Counted from the stretch's first letter, positions 8,680 through 17,407 are shown. The stretch is 54,846 nt of DNA from Mesonia sp. (GCA_012964435.1 DTTX01000020.1:1-54846); one strand, 5' to 3'. Program-made: numbers and translations. The notes: generated by a model not told the origin, from the sequence alone.

Positions 8680-9585
8680 TTATTGATGAATAATTTGATG
8701 GTGCGTTAAATTCCAAAAAATGGCTTTCCAAAAGGCTTTTAAATGCTGAAATTGGCGTTTTACCAAAAATGAAAACGTGTTCTTTGGAATAGAAATAAAA
8801 CATTGAAACAATAAGCTCACTCCCAAGTGTAAGGGCTTAAAATTTCTACGGGCATATACTAAGCGATTTCGCGAAATATAATAGGTCTTTAACGGACTAG
8901 ATTTTCCGGTAGAAATCGATTCTTTATGCAGAATATACGATTGTGGCTGATAGAAAATTTTGTAACCGGCTTTCTTGATCTTTGCAGCCCAATCGTGTTC
9001 TTCATAATATAAAAAATAGATCTCGGTCATCATCCCTACCCGTTCTACTACTTGACGCGGTACCATCATCGCAGCTCCATGAATAGATGCCGTTTCTCGA
9101 GGCAAGTCGTAACTGCCATCGTCTTTTGCTCGGTAACCAATACTACTGTTTCTAATCGTCCACGTATTCATCGCGGTATAACCAGCATATTGGATAAGTT
9201 CTTGATTCCAGTGAAATTTAATTTTAGGACTCACCATCCCAATGCTGGGATCATTTTGTAAGGTTTGCAACAAGGGCTCTAAAAAATTTTCAGGTACAAT
9301 CGTATCGTTATTGATAAACAATAGATAGTCTCCTTTTGCGGCTTTCACCCCCAGGTTATTTCCGCCGGCGAATCCTAAATTCGTTTCACTTTTAATCAAG
9401 TTGATCTCCGGATAGGTTCCTTTTAAAACTTCCGGACAATCTTTAGGTGATGCATTATCCACAACGATCACTTCTAAATTCGTGTAGCTTAATTTTTGCA
9501 GTGAAGCTAACAAGGCCAAAGTCACTTCAGACTCGTTATAATTCACCGTAATAATCGAAACAAGTGGTGTAGTATTTTGCATCAT
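8680..9585 (-). CDS. Glycosyltransferase, family GT2 (COG1216 rhamnosyltransferase-like)
   Basis: A 301-aa protein with the complete GT-A pattern of the WcaA/rhamnosyltransferase group: SIITVNYNE, VIVVDNASPKD, NLGFAGGNNLG, YLLFINNDT (the DxD equivalent), then FLYYEEHDWAAKIKKAGY and the histidine in ILHKESIS. A C-terminal hydrophobic region may attach it to the membrane. Start ATG 9585 overlaps the polymerase stop as ATGA. A start at 9792 would add about 70 residues with no family resemblance, so it is rejected. It probably adds a sugar to the lipid-linked repeat unit. Confidence 0.9.
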   Translation of the reverse strand: MMQNTTPLVSIITVNYNESEVTLALLASLQKLSYTNLEVIVVDNASPKDCPEVLKGTYPEINLIKSETNLGFAGGNNLGVKAAKGDYLLFINNDTIVPENFLEPLLQTLQNDPSIGMVSPKIKFHWNQELIQYAGYTAMNTWTIRNSSIGYRAKDDGSYDLPRETASIHGAAMMVPRQVVERVGMMTEIYFLYYEEHDWAAKIKKAGYKIFYQPQSYILHKESISTGKSSPLKTYYISRNRLVYARRNFKPLHLGVSLLFQCFISIPKNTFSFLVKRQFQHLKAFWKAIFWNLTHHQIIHQ

Positions 9586-11069
9586 CCTAAAGTTTTTAAT
9601 GAATAGTTTTCCTGCTCTTGCTCTTTTTTCTGCTGAAGCTTTTGATCCCATCTTGGCGCTAGAAAAATAAACACCATGGTCACATACATTAACACTCCGG
9701 TTGGGAACTGACCGAAAACGCCATTGCCATAAGATGCGGCCATAATCCCGGCTAAACCACAAGTTAACGCGGTAATTTGCCCACGAAGCCAAGGGTCTTT
9801 TAATCGAAACATCGCATTATAAGCTCCGGTAACGAGCACAAAAAATAATATAAACAGGTGCAACCATAAGCCAACAATCCCCATATCTGCCCAAATGGCT
9901 ACAAACCAACTATCGGTAGCTGTATTCGCTAAAAAGGTATGCGGGGTAAAACGTTGACCCCAGTTTCCGGTAGCCCCAATGCCACCGCCTAAAGGTCGGG
10001 AAGCTAAATAGGTCGATAACTTTCGTTGGTTGGCTAGACGCACTTGCAACGAAGCATCGTTAGGATCGAAAGCCGTACGCATTCTTCGTACTTGCGCATT
10101 ACTATTTAAGATCGTGGTGTGTGCAAAAAACACATAAACGCCAATGCCCATCACGGCTCCTAATAAAAGGATCTTGATATTCTTTTTCAGAATTAAATAC
10201 ATGAGGCCTCCCATCGTCGGTACAGCAATCGCTCCTCGGGTTCCCGAGATCAACATTCCGTAAATACCTGCTAAAGCCACCACGATAAAAAACAGTTTTA
10301 ATTTTAAATTCTTCTTTACAAATAGCGCTAGAATCCCAAACACCACGGCTGTATGACCTTGCGAGGCTCCAAATTGACCTGCATCTGAATAAAAACTGAA
10401 GATTCTCAATTTCCCAAACAACACGTGTGTAATATGGCCACCGCCGTCTAACCATCGCTGCTCAAAAGGATCTACGCCTAAAAACAGTTGTTGCATACCT
10501 TTTAAAGTTCCTAAGAGGGAAAGGATGCCCCAGATCATCAAAAAGATTTTTAAATCTTTTGGCTTGTTAAACAAGAGAAACAAGAGCGGGATGATCATCC
10601 ATTGGTAAAGCGCAATCCCTCGCATTGCATAAAACCAAGCTACTCTACTTACAGCTTCGGGATTGGCGATCTGTAAAAACGCATAGCCCATCCAAATACT
10701 CACTAAAAGCGTCAGTTGAGATTTTGCTTTGCTCCACTTAATCTTTCTCTTGAATGCTGTAAAGAAAAGGGATAAATACATTAAAAATAGGAGACCATCG
10801 ACGATTAGTCCCCAAGTGGCGGCGAAATACCTAGAAAGCCCGATAACAAAAAAACTAAAGATAATGATAGTAATAATTCCTATTCTCGGCTTAAGCATTA
10901 AGGCGGTAAGATACACAAGCACAAGCGGTAACAAAATAATTGCTAGGCCAACGACCATGCCTTTCGTGGCGGTTAAGACCGCAAAACATGCTCCCACACT
11001 CAATAAGATCATGAGAGGAAGCGGCTGTTTTAGGAGCTCGTGACCATATGTTTTCTGAAAAGGATTCAT
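9582..11069 (-). CDS. Wzy-type polysaccharide polymerase / O-antigen ligase family
   Basis: A 495-aa integral membrane protein with about 10-12 hydrophobic helices and a large periplasmic loop near the middle to C-terminal third. The SGTRGAIAVP motif and the loop with RPLGGGIGATGNWG are typical of the O-antigen ligase/polymerase (Wzy_C) family. Between the flippase and the glycosyltransferases it is best read as the polymerase that joins lipid-linked repeat units in the periplasm. The family also contains ligases, and sequence alone does not separate them. Start ATG 11069 overlaps the flippase stop by four bases. Confidence 0.85.
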   Translation of the reverse strand: MNPFQKTYGHELLKQPLPLMILLSVGACFAVLTATKGMVVGLAIILLPLVLVYLTALMLKPRIGIITIIIFSFFVIGLSRYFAATWGLIVDGLLFLMYLSLFFTAFKRKIKWSKAKSQLTLLVSIWMGYAFLQIANPEAVSRVAWFYAMRGIALYQWMIIPLLFLLFNKPKDLKIFLMIWGILSLLGTLKGMQQLFLGVDPFEQRWLDGGGHITHVLFGKLRIFSFYSDAGQFGASQGHTAVVFGILALFVKKNLKLKLFFIVVALAGIYGMLISGTRGAIAVPTMGGLMYLILKKNIKILLLGAVMGIGVYVFFAHTTILNSNAQVRRMRTAFDPNDASLQVRLANQRKLSTYLASRPLGGGIGATGNWGQRFTPHTFLANTATDSWFVAIWADMGIVGLWLHLFILFFVLVTGAYNAMFRLKDPWLRGQITALTCGLAGIMAASYGNGVFGQFPTGVLMYVTMVFIFLAPRWDQKLQQKKEQEQENYSLKTLG

Positions 11070-12403
11070 CGCACCAAAAAGGAATTAAGATTTTTGAAAA
11101 AATGAATACTTTCCGGAAGAATATGGGTCGGCTTGATCTGCATCACCCGATGTAAATAATAGAAACCTAAGCCCATACCGAGTAGAGTAAAGAGTACCGT
11201 CCCTACAGCTACCAACAATAAAGATTCGAAAGTAAACACCGCGATCAAATTCATCACGATATTAGCTAAGGTCATCACGATCACTTTTCGCATATTTAAG
11301 CGAGGTTGATTGGCGCTGTCTAACATCACTCCGGTAAACCGATCGATAGGAAGTAAAATCGTATATACGGTAAAAATACGGAAGATCAACGTGAGCTCTT
11401 CTAAATGAACCCGATAAGCACTTCCACCTAAAAAAAGAATCAATTCTTCTGCAAAAATAAAACTCACCAAGGCTATGGGAACAAATGCCAAGGTAATCGC
11501 TCCCGAATAAGCGTAAAAAGTTTTTCGGGCACTTTCCAACTCTTGTTGAATAACTTTTCTAGAGAGTTTTGGGTAAGCCGTCATCATTAAGCTTCGTAAC
11601 GGAATGCCCAACAAATCGGTTAGTTTTAAAGGGATCGCATACATAGCAATAGCCGTAGCTCCCATCACCGGACTTAAGCCAATAATAAAGGTATCGGCAC
11701 TTTTCAGCAAGCTACTTCCGATCAAAGTACCCATAGAATATTTTCCAAAATGAACGAGTTCTTTAATTTTATCAGGCTGCTGAAATTTCAAAAAACGGAG
11801 TCCGTCCCATTGGCGCGCAATCACATAAACACTCGCAATAAGATTGGTCGTTAAATAGGCTGCTAAAATATAGGCTTCCCCAAGATGAAGGTAAAAATAA
11901 TTCAGCGCCAAGAACGCAGTGAACAATCCGGTATTGGAAAACTTCACCCAAAACATGCGCATAAAATTTTGCTCTGCCTGAAATAAGGCACAGGCATTAT
12001 TCCAACTTAAATTAAATAAGGCCAATACGGGATACCAAGTAAAAAACAACCCATAACCGGAAGTTTCGCCAAAGTCGACCAGCAAAAATATTGCGAAACA
12101 GATCACGCTAATAAGGCTCCATAAGACCAGATTGATTCGGTAGCTGGAACCTAAAATGACATTTACCTGATTTTTGCCGGCGTTGGATAACAACCGCACC
12201 GCAGCAGTATTGGTAAGACCAAAACGCAACAAATCGACAAACGAGGCTAAGGCAATAAATAACACCCACTGCCCAAAAGCCGCTTGATCCAGCTGGCGCG
12301 TGAGCAACATAAACGACAACAAGCCTAAGCCTGCGATCGACATGTTCGCAAATAAAGAAGAAAAATTCTTCTCCCGTACAAGATGTTGCCATTTACTTTG
12401 CAT
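11066..12403 (-). CDS. Wzx-type polysaccharide flippase
   Basis: A 445-aa membrane protein with 12-14 predicted helices. The start, with SIAGLGLLSFMLLTRQLDQAAFGQWVLF, matches the first two helices of the PST/Wzx branch of the MOP superfamily (COG2244). It should move the undecaprenyl-linked repeat unit to the periplasmic face for polymerisation by the adjacent Wzy. The start codon overlaps the stop of the Wzc-like gene by one base (TAATG), which argues for coupled translation. I cannot tell substrate specificity. Confidence 0.9.
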   Translation of the reverse strand: MQSKWQHLVREKNFSSLFANMSIAGLGLLSFMLLTRQLDQAAFGQWVLFIALASFVDLLRFGLTNTAAVRLLSNAGKNQVNVILGSSYRINLVLWSLISVICFAIFLLVDFGETSGYGLFFTWYPVLALFNLSWNNACALFQAEQNFMRMFWVKFSNTGLFTAFLALNYFYLHLGEAYILAAYLTTNLIASVYVIARQWDGLRFLKFQQPDKIKELVHFGKYSMGTLIGSSLLKSADTFIIGLSPVMGATAIAMYAIPLKLTDLLGIPLRSLMMTAYPKLSRKVIQQELESARKTFYAYSGAITLAFVPIALVSFIFAEELILFLGGSAYRVHLEELTLIFRIFTVYTILLPIDRFTGVMLDSANQPRLNMRKVIVMTLANIVMNLIAVFTFESLLLVAVGTVLFTLLGMGLGFYYLHRVMQIKPTHILPESIHFFKNLNSFLVR

Positions 12404-14634
12404 TACGAAACTTTAGTTTTTGAAAAAAAACGCATTTGTACCAATCGCTTGAACCATCTTCTTAACCGGGAACGTTTTTTGGGTAATTCTCCCAAAACGC
12501 TTTCCATCTCTAAGACTTTTACGCCGTTTAAAATGATGCTAGGCTCCGGTCCTGTGGTAGCCTCCTTAAAAAGTTGCAAAGCATTACGATCGGCTTCGGT
12601 CCACGATCGGTTAGCTCTCACCACTAAGAAACTATGGTCGATCGCTGAAGCCAATTTTACCGGAAACGGATGTTTGATGATCGAAGGCAACTCTAGTAAA
12701 ACAAAGTCGAATGCCGTATAATCGATAGTCGCTTCCGCAGGAAAAAACTCATCGATACGGGCAATTTTATATAAATAATCACCTACTGTATAAGGGATGA
12801 AGTGATAATTGGGATGTGATGGATAGGCCGACTCATCATAACTAATATGCAGCACTTTATATTCTAAATCGCATAATTTAGCGATCAGCTGCTCGCTGAT
12901 AAATGTTTTCCCTTCTGCCTCTTGAGTAGAAAAAAACATATTGACCACCGGCATTTTAGTGATTTCACTTTTAAACTGATTTAAAATAATGCGACGAGAA
13001 ATAGCCGTCACTGCTTTATGCTGAAGGTATTTAAAATCGACTCCCTTAATCTGTGAATTTATCGCCGGAAAGATCGAGCTTACTTTTAGACCGATTTTAT
13101 CTTCTGCACGTTCGGCAGTATTTAGATTTCCGTCTAATAAGACCAAGACTAAAATGGTAAACACCACCAAAACAAAGCCCATGATCGCTGCCACCAAGAC
13201 CAATAAAATTCGTTTACTCGGATTAGGTTCTATCGGAAAAAACGGAATTTCAGTAATTTTGATATTGGTTTGTAATTCGGCATTTTGTTGTTTCAATTTT
13301 GCTAGTCCCAAACTGTGTAACAAGCTTAAATATTCTTGTTCGGCGATATTTATTTTTCGCTCTAATCGCTTCATCGTAGCGCCCAGCGGAGCGTAACGGG
13401 CGTAGGTTTGCTCAAACTCCAAGCGTTTTTCATCTAAAATTTGCAATTCGGCTTTGGCACTTTCAAACTTGATGGTATTTTCTAACCATTGTTGCAATAC
13501 ATTGGTAGCACCCACTCCATCGGTAGTATGATCGATGGTAAAAACCGTATCGACCGCTATGGTTAATTGCTGTTTCACCCCACTAATGTCTTTTTTGATT
13601 TGATTTACCTTGACTTTGTTTTTTTCACGCTGAAGAGAATCTGTATTTCTACCTGAAGTGAGCATGACCAAATCAAAATTAAGTGTGCTTAAACGATCGC
13701 GTAGTTTTAGGACACTTTCGTTATTTACGCGTTTACGGTCAAATTTATTCAGCTTTTCTTCGAGCGAAGCTAAGACCGATTGAGAACCATAGAATTTTTG
13801 TACGACCGCTTGGTATTCCATCTCAAAGATCTCTTTACGCGAAGCGATTTGCTTGGTTTCTTCGTAATAATTCATCAATTTATTACGCTTATTGAAATCT
13901 AACAATTCATCTTCTGCAACCTTTAAACGATTGGTGCTGGTATTTAATTCTTTCTGAAAATAACTCACCACTTCATCCGACTGGTTCACCTTCATTTGCT
14001 GGTTGGCATCAATAAAGGTGTGCGTTAAAATCATTAAAGTATTTTGGCAGATCCCGGGATCTTCAGATTGAAAAGCGATATCGATAAAGTCACTTACCGA
14101 GACTCTTTTTAGCGTAATGCGCTCCAAAATCTTTTCGGTACTGTAATCGGGATGATTCAGGTTGAGTAACTCATAAATAAAGTTATAAGGATCTTGATTT
14201 TTGTAAGCTTCAAAATTCCGGTAGGTCGTTTCAAAATCGCCAGGAACCACTAGAGCTTTAACTTCCTGCGGAACAATCTCCATCAGCTCCTTGTACTTCT
14301 CTTCTCCAATAATTCGTTCATCGGGAGCTTCTACCAACATGTGCTGCGTAAATAACCGAAGGGAAACTTCTTCTAAGGTGGTACGAGATCGAATGAGGTT
14401 CAGGAGGTTTTCGTAAGCGATATTGGTTTTATTGAGTTCTAACCTTGTATTTTCTAACTCGATGGTAGAACCGGAAGCAAAACCGGTATACACGCGAGCT
14501 TTAGAATCATAAACTTTTGGCTGATTTTTGGTAAGTACCACGACAAGAATAGCCAAAAACATCGGGACGGCAATAAGCAATCCCAAATGCTTCATTAAAA
14601 TTCTAATAAAAAAAAGTAGGTTAAACTTGATCAT
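12403..14634 (-). CDS. Wzc-like polysaccharide co-polymerase with degenerate BY-kinase domain
   Basis: A 743-aa protein. Residues about 12-35 form the first membrane helix. A long periplasmic, coiled-coil-rich Wzz domain follows to about residue 475, then a second helix (LVLVAAIMGFVLVVFTILVLV). The cytoplasmic part resembles a bacterial tyrosine kinase: a P-loop-like stretch STQEAEGKT (G575, K576, T577) is present. The Walker A' position reads HISYDES instead of a DxD-type motif, Walker B reads FVLLELPS instead of ending in Asp-Thr-Pro, and the usual tyrosine-rich tail is missing (C terminus basic, SKTKVS). It likely sets chain length and bridges to export, but kinase activity is doubtful. 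Confidence 0.88.
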   Translation of the reverse strand: MIKFNLLFFIRILMKHLGLLIAVPMFLAILVVVLTKNQPKVYDSKARVYTGFASGSTIELENTRLELNKTNIAYENLLNLIRSRTTLEEVSLRLFTQHMLVEAPDERIIGEEKYKELMEIVPQEVKALVVPGDFETTYRNFEAYKNQDPYNFIYELLNLNHPDYSTEKILERITLKRVSVSDFIDIAFQSEDPGICQNTLMILTHTFIDANQQMKVNQSDEVVSYFQKELNTSTNRLKVAEDELLDFNKRNKLMNYYEETKQIASRKEIFEMEYQAVVQKFYGSQSVLASLEEKLNKFDRKRVNNESVLKLRDRLSTLNFDLVMLTSGRNTDSLQREKNKVKVNQIKKDISGVKQQLTIAVDTVFTIDHTTDGVGATNVLQQWLENTIKFESAKAELQILDEKRLEFEQTYARYAPLGATMKRLERKINIAEQEYLSLLHSLGLAKLKQQNAELQTNIKITEIPFFPIEPNPSKRILLVLVAAIMGFVLVVFTILVLVLLDGNLNTAERAEDKIGLKVSSIFPAINSQIKGVDFKYLQHKAVTAISRRIILNQFKSEITKMPVVNMFFSTQEAEGKTFISEQLIAKLCDLEYKVLHISYDESAYPSHPNYHFIPYTVGDYLYKIARIDEFFPAEATIDYTAFDFVLLELPSIIKHPFPVKLASAIDHSFLVVRANRSWTEADRNALQLFKEATTGPEPSIILNGVKVLEMESVLGELPKKRSRLRRWFKRLVQMRFFSKTKVS

Positions 14635-15392
14635 TCTAATTCTAGTTTGGTACCAATCGTATTTTCTAAATACATATAGGCTAATAAAAACTCTGATTTT
14701 TGTCGTTCAAACTCTTTAAAAGACTGGTTCATTTGCTGTTGTAATCGGGTGTATTCCGAAATGCTAATGAGTCCGTTTTTATAATCGGTTTCTGCCCGCA
14801 TCGACTGCACTTTGTAGGTATCTAACATCGTTCCCGAAATAAACAGCAGTTTATGGGCTTTCAATAATTCGTTATAAGTTAAAATAAGCGCGCGTTCCAG
14901 CTCTTGGCGGGCTACTTCTTTATCAAATTTGGCACGTTCGTAAAGGGCGGTTTCTGCCTGTACCGATTTTTTTCTATTGAATATTGCTGAAATGGGTAAT
15001 TTTAAAGTCATACCCACTGTATACCGAGAAGCTTCGGTATTGATTAAATTTTGATTCGCCGCCGGTAAACCTGACAATTGCTCGTTATTAAGGTAATTAA
15101 ACATCCCATAATTATAGTTGGCATCGGCATAAATATAATCTAACCACTTTCTACGCTCCAAACTTTCATTCACCTTAAAGTATTCGATATCGGCATCGTG
15201 ATACTTGAGCAATGGCGAATGCTCCCAAGCCATGGTTTTTAAACTATCTAAAGAAGGAATATGCTTGCTAAAATCGATATCTTCTAAACTTTTGTCGATA
15301 AAGTATTCGATCTCCTGAGCTTTTCCTCCCTGAATTAAAAGCAGAAAAAACGTGATAAAAATGAATTTTTGAGGCAATACAAAACACTTCAT
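14631..15392 (-). CDS. Half-length TolC-like outer membrane channel component
   Basis: A 253-aa protein with a signal peptide (FIFITFFLLLIQGGKAQ). Residues 50-250 resemble one repeat of the outer membrane efflux (TolC) family: a helical arm ALEEAR-like start (DSLKTMAWEHSPLLKYHDADIEYFKV), beta segments (YIYADANYNYG, SRYTVGMTLKLPI), then the long helical pair ending FERQKSEFLLAYMYLENTIG. Classical TolC proteins have two such repeats in 420-480 aa, so this one is about half length but shows no frameshift; it ends cleanly and overlaps the Wzc-like start as ATGA. No Wza-type exporter is encoded in the operon, so this protein may form the outer membrane exit as a multimer. Confidence 0.78.
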   Translation of the reverse strand: MKCFVLPQKFIFITFFLLLIQGGKAQEIEYFIDKSLEDIDFSKHIPSLDSLKTMAWEHSPLLKYHDADIEYFKVNESLERRKWLDYIYADANYNYGMFNYLNNEQLSGLPAANQNLINTEASRYTVGMTLKLPISAIFNRKKSVQAETALYERAKFDKEVARQELERALILTYNELLKAHKLLFISGTMLDTYKVQSMRAETDYKNGLISISEYTRLQQQMNQSFKEFERQKSEFLLAYMYLENTIGTKLELE

Positions 15393-15395
15393 GAT

Positions 15396-16580
15396 TTATA
15401 CATTTTCTTTTTGGAACACCGCTCGAAAAGTTCGTAGTAAAATCCACATATCTTTCCAGAAGGCATATTTCTCGAGCGAATATTCTACATATCGGTTATC
15501 TAATTCTTTACGTTCTTCTGCAGACATTTTTGAAGTTCTCCCACGAGCTTCTACTTGCCATAACCCGGTAATGCCTGCCGGACCGTTAAAACGCTTCGTC
15601 CATTGATCGGTGGTTAACAATTCCGCCTCATAAAGTGGTAAAGGTCGGTTCCCTACGATCGACATATCGCCTTTAATCACGTTGATGAGCTGCGGAAGTT
15701 CATCTATACTCAATTTTCGAATGATCTTTCCTACTTTGGTAATTCTAGGGTCATTATCAAATTTGATAAAAATGTTTTTAGCTTCTTCTAAACGGGATTG
15801 ATTGTAAACACGTTCACTAATTTGCTCTTCATCCCCATAAAGCATTACCTCATCATGAATTAAATTTTGCGCTTTTTTGGAAGTTGAAAAATTTTCAGTT
15901 TCAGCTTCAGCATATTGATTTAGATGGAGAAATTCTTTTAAACGCTGATCTGCATCGGGATACATTGACCTTAGTTTATAAAAATTAAAGATTTTATATC
16001 CAGAACCCACTCGCTTAGAGATATAATAGACTTTTCCTTTCGACTCTAACCTTATCGCAATAACGGTTATCAATAATAAAGGTGAAATTAAAAGTAGAAT
16101 AAAGCTGGCTAAGACAATATCAAAAAGTCGTTTGAAAATTTTAGGTTTGCTATGGAATGATTTTTTTTCACTTATCTCATTTTTTAAATTCTGAGCATTT
16201 AATTCTTTTAAAAATAATAACCTATTAACTAAACGCTGTATCTCAATTGGCTTAGTATAACAATCGTCAATACCTAATGAAGCCGATCGTTTAATAAAAT
16301 CATTAGAAAAATAATCACTAAGTAAAATAAATTGTATTTTTTCTTTTGGTTGATAATTTTGAAAAAATTGGTTATAAAATGACAGTCCACTTTGTCCCGG
16401 CAAATCATTTTCACAAACTATTGCGTCGATGTTTTCGATTTGCTTGAGTTCTTTAAAAGCTTCATATGTGTTTTTAAAAAACTGAAATTCGACCTCTCTC
16501 AATTCTTGAAATGAATCGATAATTAATAGATCGTTACCAATATAGATTACAGAAAGTACTTTTTTCAACTTAGTGTCCAT
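15396..16580 (-). CDS. Pseudo-receiver domain fused to undecaprenyl-phosphate sugar phosphotransferase
   Basis: A 394-aa protein. Residues about 8-128 have the receiver fold pattern (SVIYIGNDLLI, IDAIVCENDLPGQSG, IQFILLSDYFS, CYTKPIEI), but the phospho-acceptor position is Glu57 and the acidic pair is N16/D17. Residues about 160-394 are a bacterial sugar transferase (PglC/WbaP/WcaJ monotopic group): KRLFDIVLASFILLLISPLLL re-entrant helix, FYKLRSM, the DE dyad in LSIDELPQLINVIKGDMS, VGNRPLP and GITGLWQV. An extra segment of about 60 residues lies between KLRSM and the DE dyad. The enzyme loads the first sugar-1-phosphate on undecaprenyl phosphate. The glutamate may mimic a phosphorylated state; this is inference. 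Confidence 0.9.
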   Translation of the reverse strand: MDTKLKKVLSVIYIGNDLLIIDSFQELREVEFQFFKNTYEAFKELKQIENIDAIVCENDLPGQSGLSFYNQFFQNYQPKEKIQFILLSDYFSNDFIKRSASLGIDDCYTKPIEIQRLVNRLLFLKELNAQNLKNEISEKKSFHSKPKIFKRLFDIVLASFILLLISPLLLITVIAIRLESKGKVYYISKRVGSGYKIFNFYKLRSMYPDADQRLKEFLHLNQYAEAETENFSTSKKAQNLIHDEVMLYGDEEQISERVYNQSRLEEAKNIFIKFDNDPRITKVGKIIRKLSIDELPQLINVIKGDMSIVGNRPLPLYEAELLTTDQWTKRFNGPAGITGLWQVEARGRTSKMSAEERKELDNRYVEYSLEKYAFWKDMWILLRTFRAVFQKENV

Positions 16581-16597
16581 AAAATTTAGGTTTTAAG

Positions 16598-16975
16598 TTA
16601 TACAATAGATTTCTGTAAAATATTCTCTAAACGAATAAGTAATTCTTCAGGATTAAAGGGCTTTACCATATAATCGGTAGCGCCCGTTTTTAAACATTCG
16701 ATGCGGTCTTTACTCGTATTTTTACAGCTTAAAACCATTACTGGTATTTCTGAAAAAAAACCGCTTTCTTTAATTCTTTTGATTAACTCCAGTCCATCCA
16801 TTTTTGGCATTTCAAGATCAGTAATTATTAGATCGGGAAGATTTGAATCTTGTAGCCAAAGCATTGCTTCTATTCCATTCTTCTTGGTGATTACCTCAAA
16901 ATTTTGATGTAGAAATTGGGCGACTAAAGCACTAAGACTTTGTTTATCATCTACTATTAGTATTTTCTTCTTCAT
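16598..16975 (-). CDS. Stand-alone CheY-like response regulator, first gene of the polysaccharide operon
   Basis: A 125-aa single receiver domain: KILIVDDKQSL (D9/D10), phospho-acceptor D53 in LIITDLEMPKMDG, the conserved serine in VMVLSCKN and lysine in MVKPFNPEEL. All residues needed for phosphorylation are present and there is no output domain, so it must act through a protein contact. It is the first gene of the operon and lies 17 bases before the pseudo-receiver/sugar transferase gene. Likely phosphodonors include the hybrid kinase at the other end of the locus, but this is inferred only from neighbourhood. Confidence 0.92.
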   Translation of the reverse strand: MKKKILIVDDKQSLSALVAQFLHQNFEVITKKNGIEAMLWLQDSNLPDLIITDLEMPKMDGLELIKRIKESGFFSEIPVMVLSCKNTSKDRIECLKTGATDYMVKPFNPEELLIRLENILQKSIV

Positions 16976-17004
16976 ACCCCACGTATTTTGTTAATTGATT
17001 GGAA

Positions 17005-17012
17005 TAAAAGTA
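17005..17012 (-). promoter_or_regulatory. Candidate -7 box of the polysaccharide operon
   Basis: On the minus strand the sequence TACTTTTA lies about 30 bases before the response regulator start. It differs from the Bacteroidota TAnnTTTG box only in the last base. A clear TTTG -33 element is not visible; a T-rich stretch lies at roughly the right distance. The remaining bases from 17041 to 17300 are AT-rich and show no gene or repeat that I can support. Confidence 0.4.
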
Positions 17013-17301
17013 TTTAACTAAGTAGATTTTAATTCTGAAAAACGACCAACGGTATATTTCTATCGATAACAGGTAATAATATAACGACGTAATATAAAAA
17101 CATACAATTAACTACCCAATGAATGAAACACAGAATTATAAAATGAACCTTATCATTTATTTAAAAATTCATTCGTCATGAAATTGTAGAAGTACATATT
17201 TAGAAGTTCATAAATTTTAAATTAAAAGATTCTCAATTTAAGATACCTAAAAATAAAATATCTATAAAAATGAATCATTTTAACATTTTAATTAAATTTT
17301 A

Positions 17302-17334
17302 TTTTGGCTAATCGACGATAGTTCTATACTTTTA
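17302..17334 (+). promoter_or_regulatory. Candidate promoter of the ilv operon
   Basis: TTTTG (17302-17306) is followed after 20 bases by TACTTTTA (17327-17334). This fits the Bacteroidota sigma pattern of TTTG, about 19-21 bases, TAnnTTTG except for the last base. Transcription would begin near 17341, very close to the first leader peptide start at 17345, so either the leader is almost leaderless or a different promoter further upstream is used. Confidence 0.5.
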
Positions 17335-17344
17335 TCAAACAATT

Positions 17345-17407
17345 ATGAAGAAATTAAATAAAAATAGATCCATCAGCTGCTTAGTCATTTCTATTATTAG
17401 AAATTAA
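17345..17407 (+). CDS. ilv leader peptide 1 (attenuation peptide)
   Basis: A 20-codon open frame ending in TAA. Its second half reads SISCLVISIIRN, and the whole peptide contains Leu4, Ile10, Leu13, Val14, Ile15, Ile17 and Ile18. All three amino acids made by the downstream operon are represented, with Ile most frequent. It precedes a terminator with a competing antiterminator, so a ribosome waiting for charged Ile, Leu or Val tRNA would relieve termination. Too short for a protein function; judged by arrangement and codon content. Confidence 0.85.
   Translation: MKKLNKNRSISCLVISIIRN

Noticed and set aside
8669-8803. N-terminal extension of the LruC protein
   Set aside because: It would bury the clear lipoprotein signal peptide that starts at 8668.
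9586-9792. N-terminal extension of the COG1216-type glycosyltransferase
   Set aside because: It overlaps the Wzy gene by about 200 bases and has no similarity to the family; the ATGA overlap start at 9585 fits the operon pattern.
10102-10455. Minus-strand frame within the Wzy gene, and similar long frames opposite or inside other genes
   Set aside because: They overlap completely with genes of recognised families and show composition typical of shifted frames.
14631-15392. Frameshifted or truncated full-length TolC gene
   Set aside because: No continuation of the second repeat is found in other frames; the next gene starts within the stop codon and is intact, so the short form looks original.
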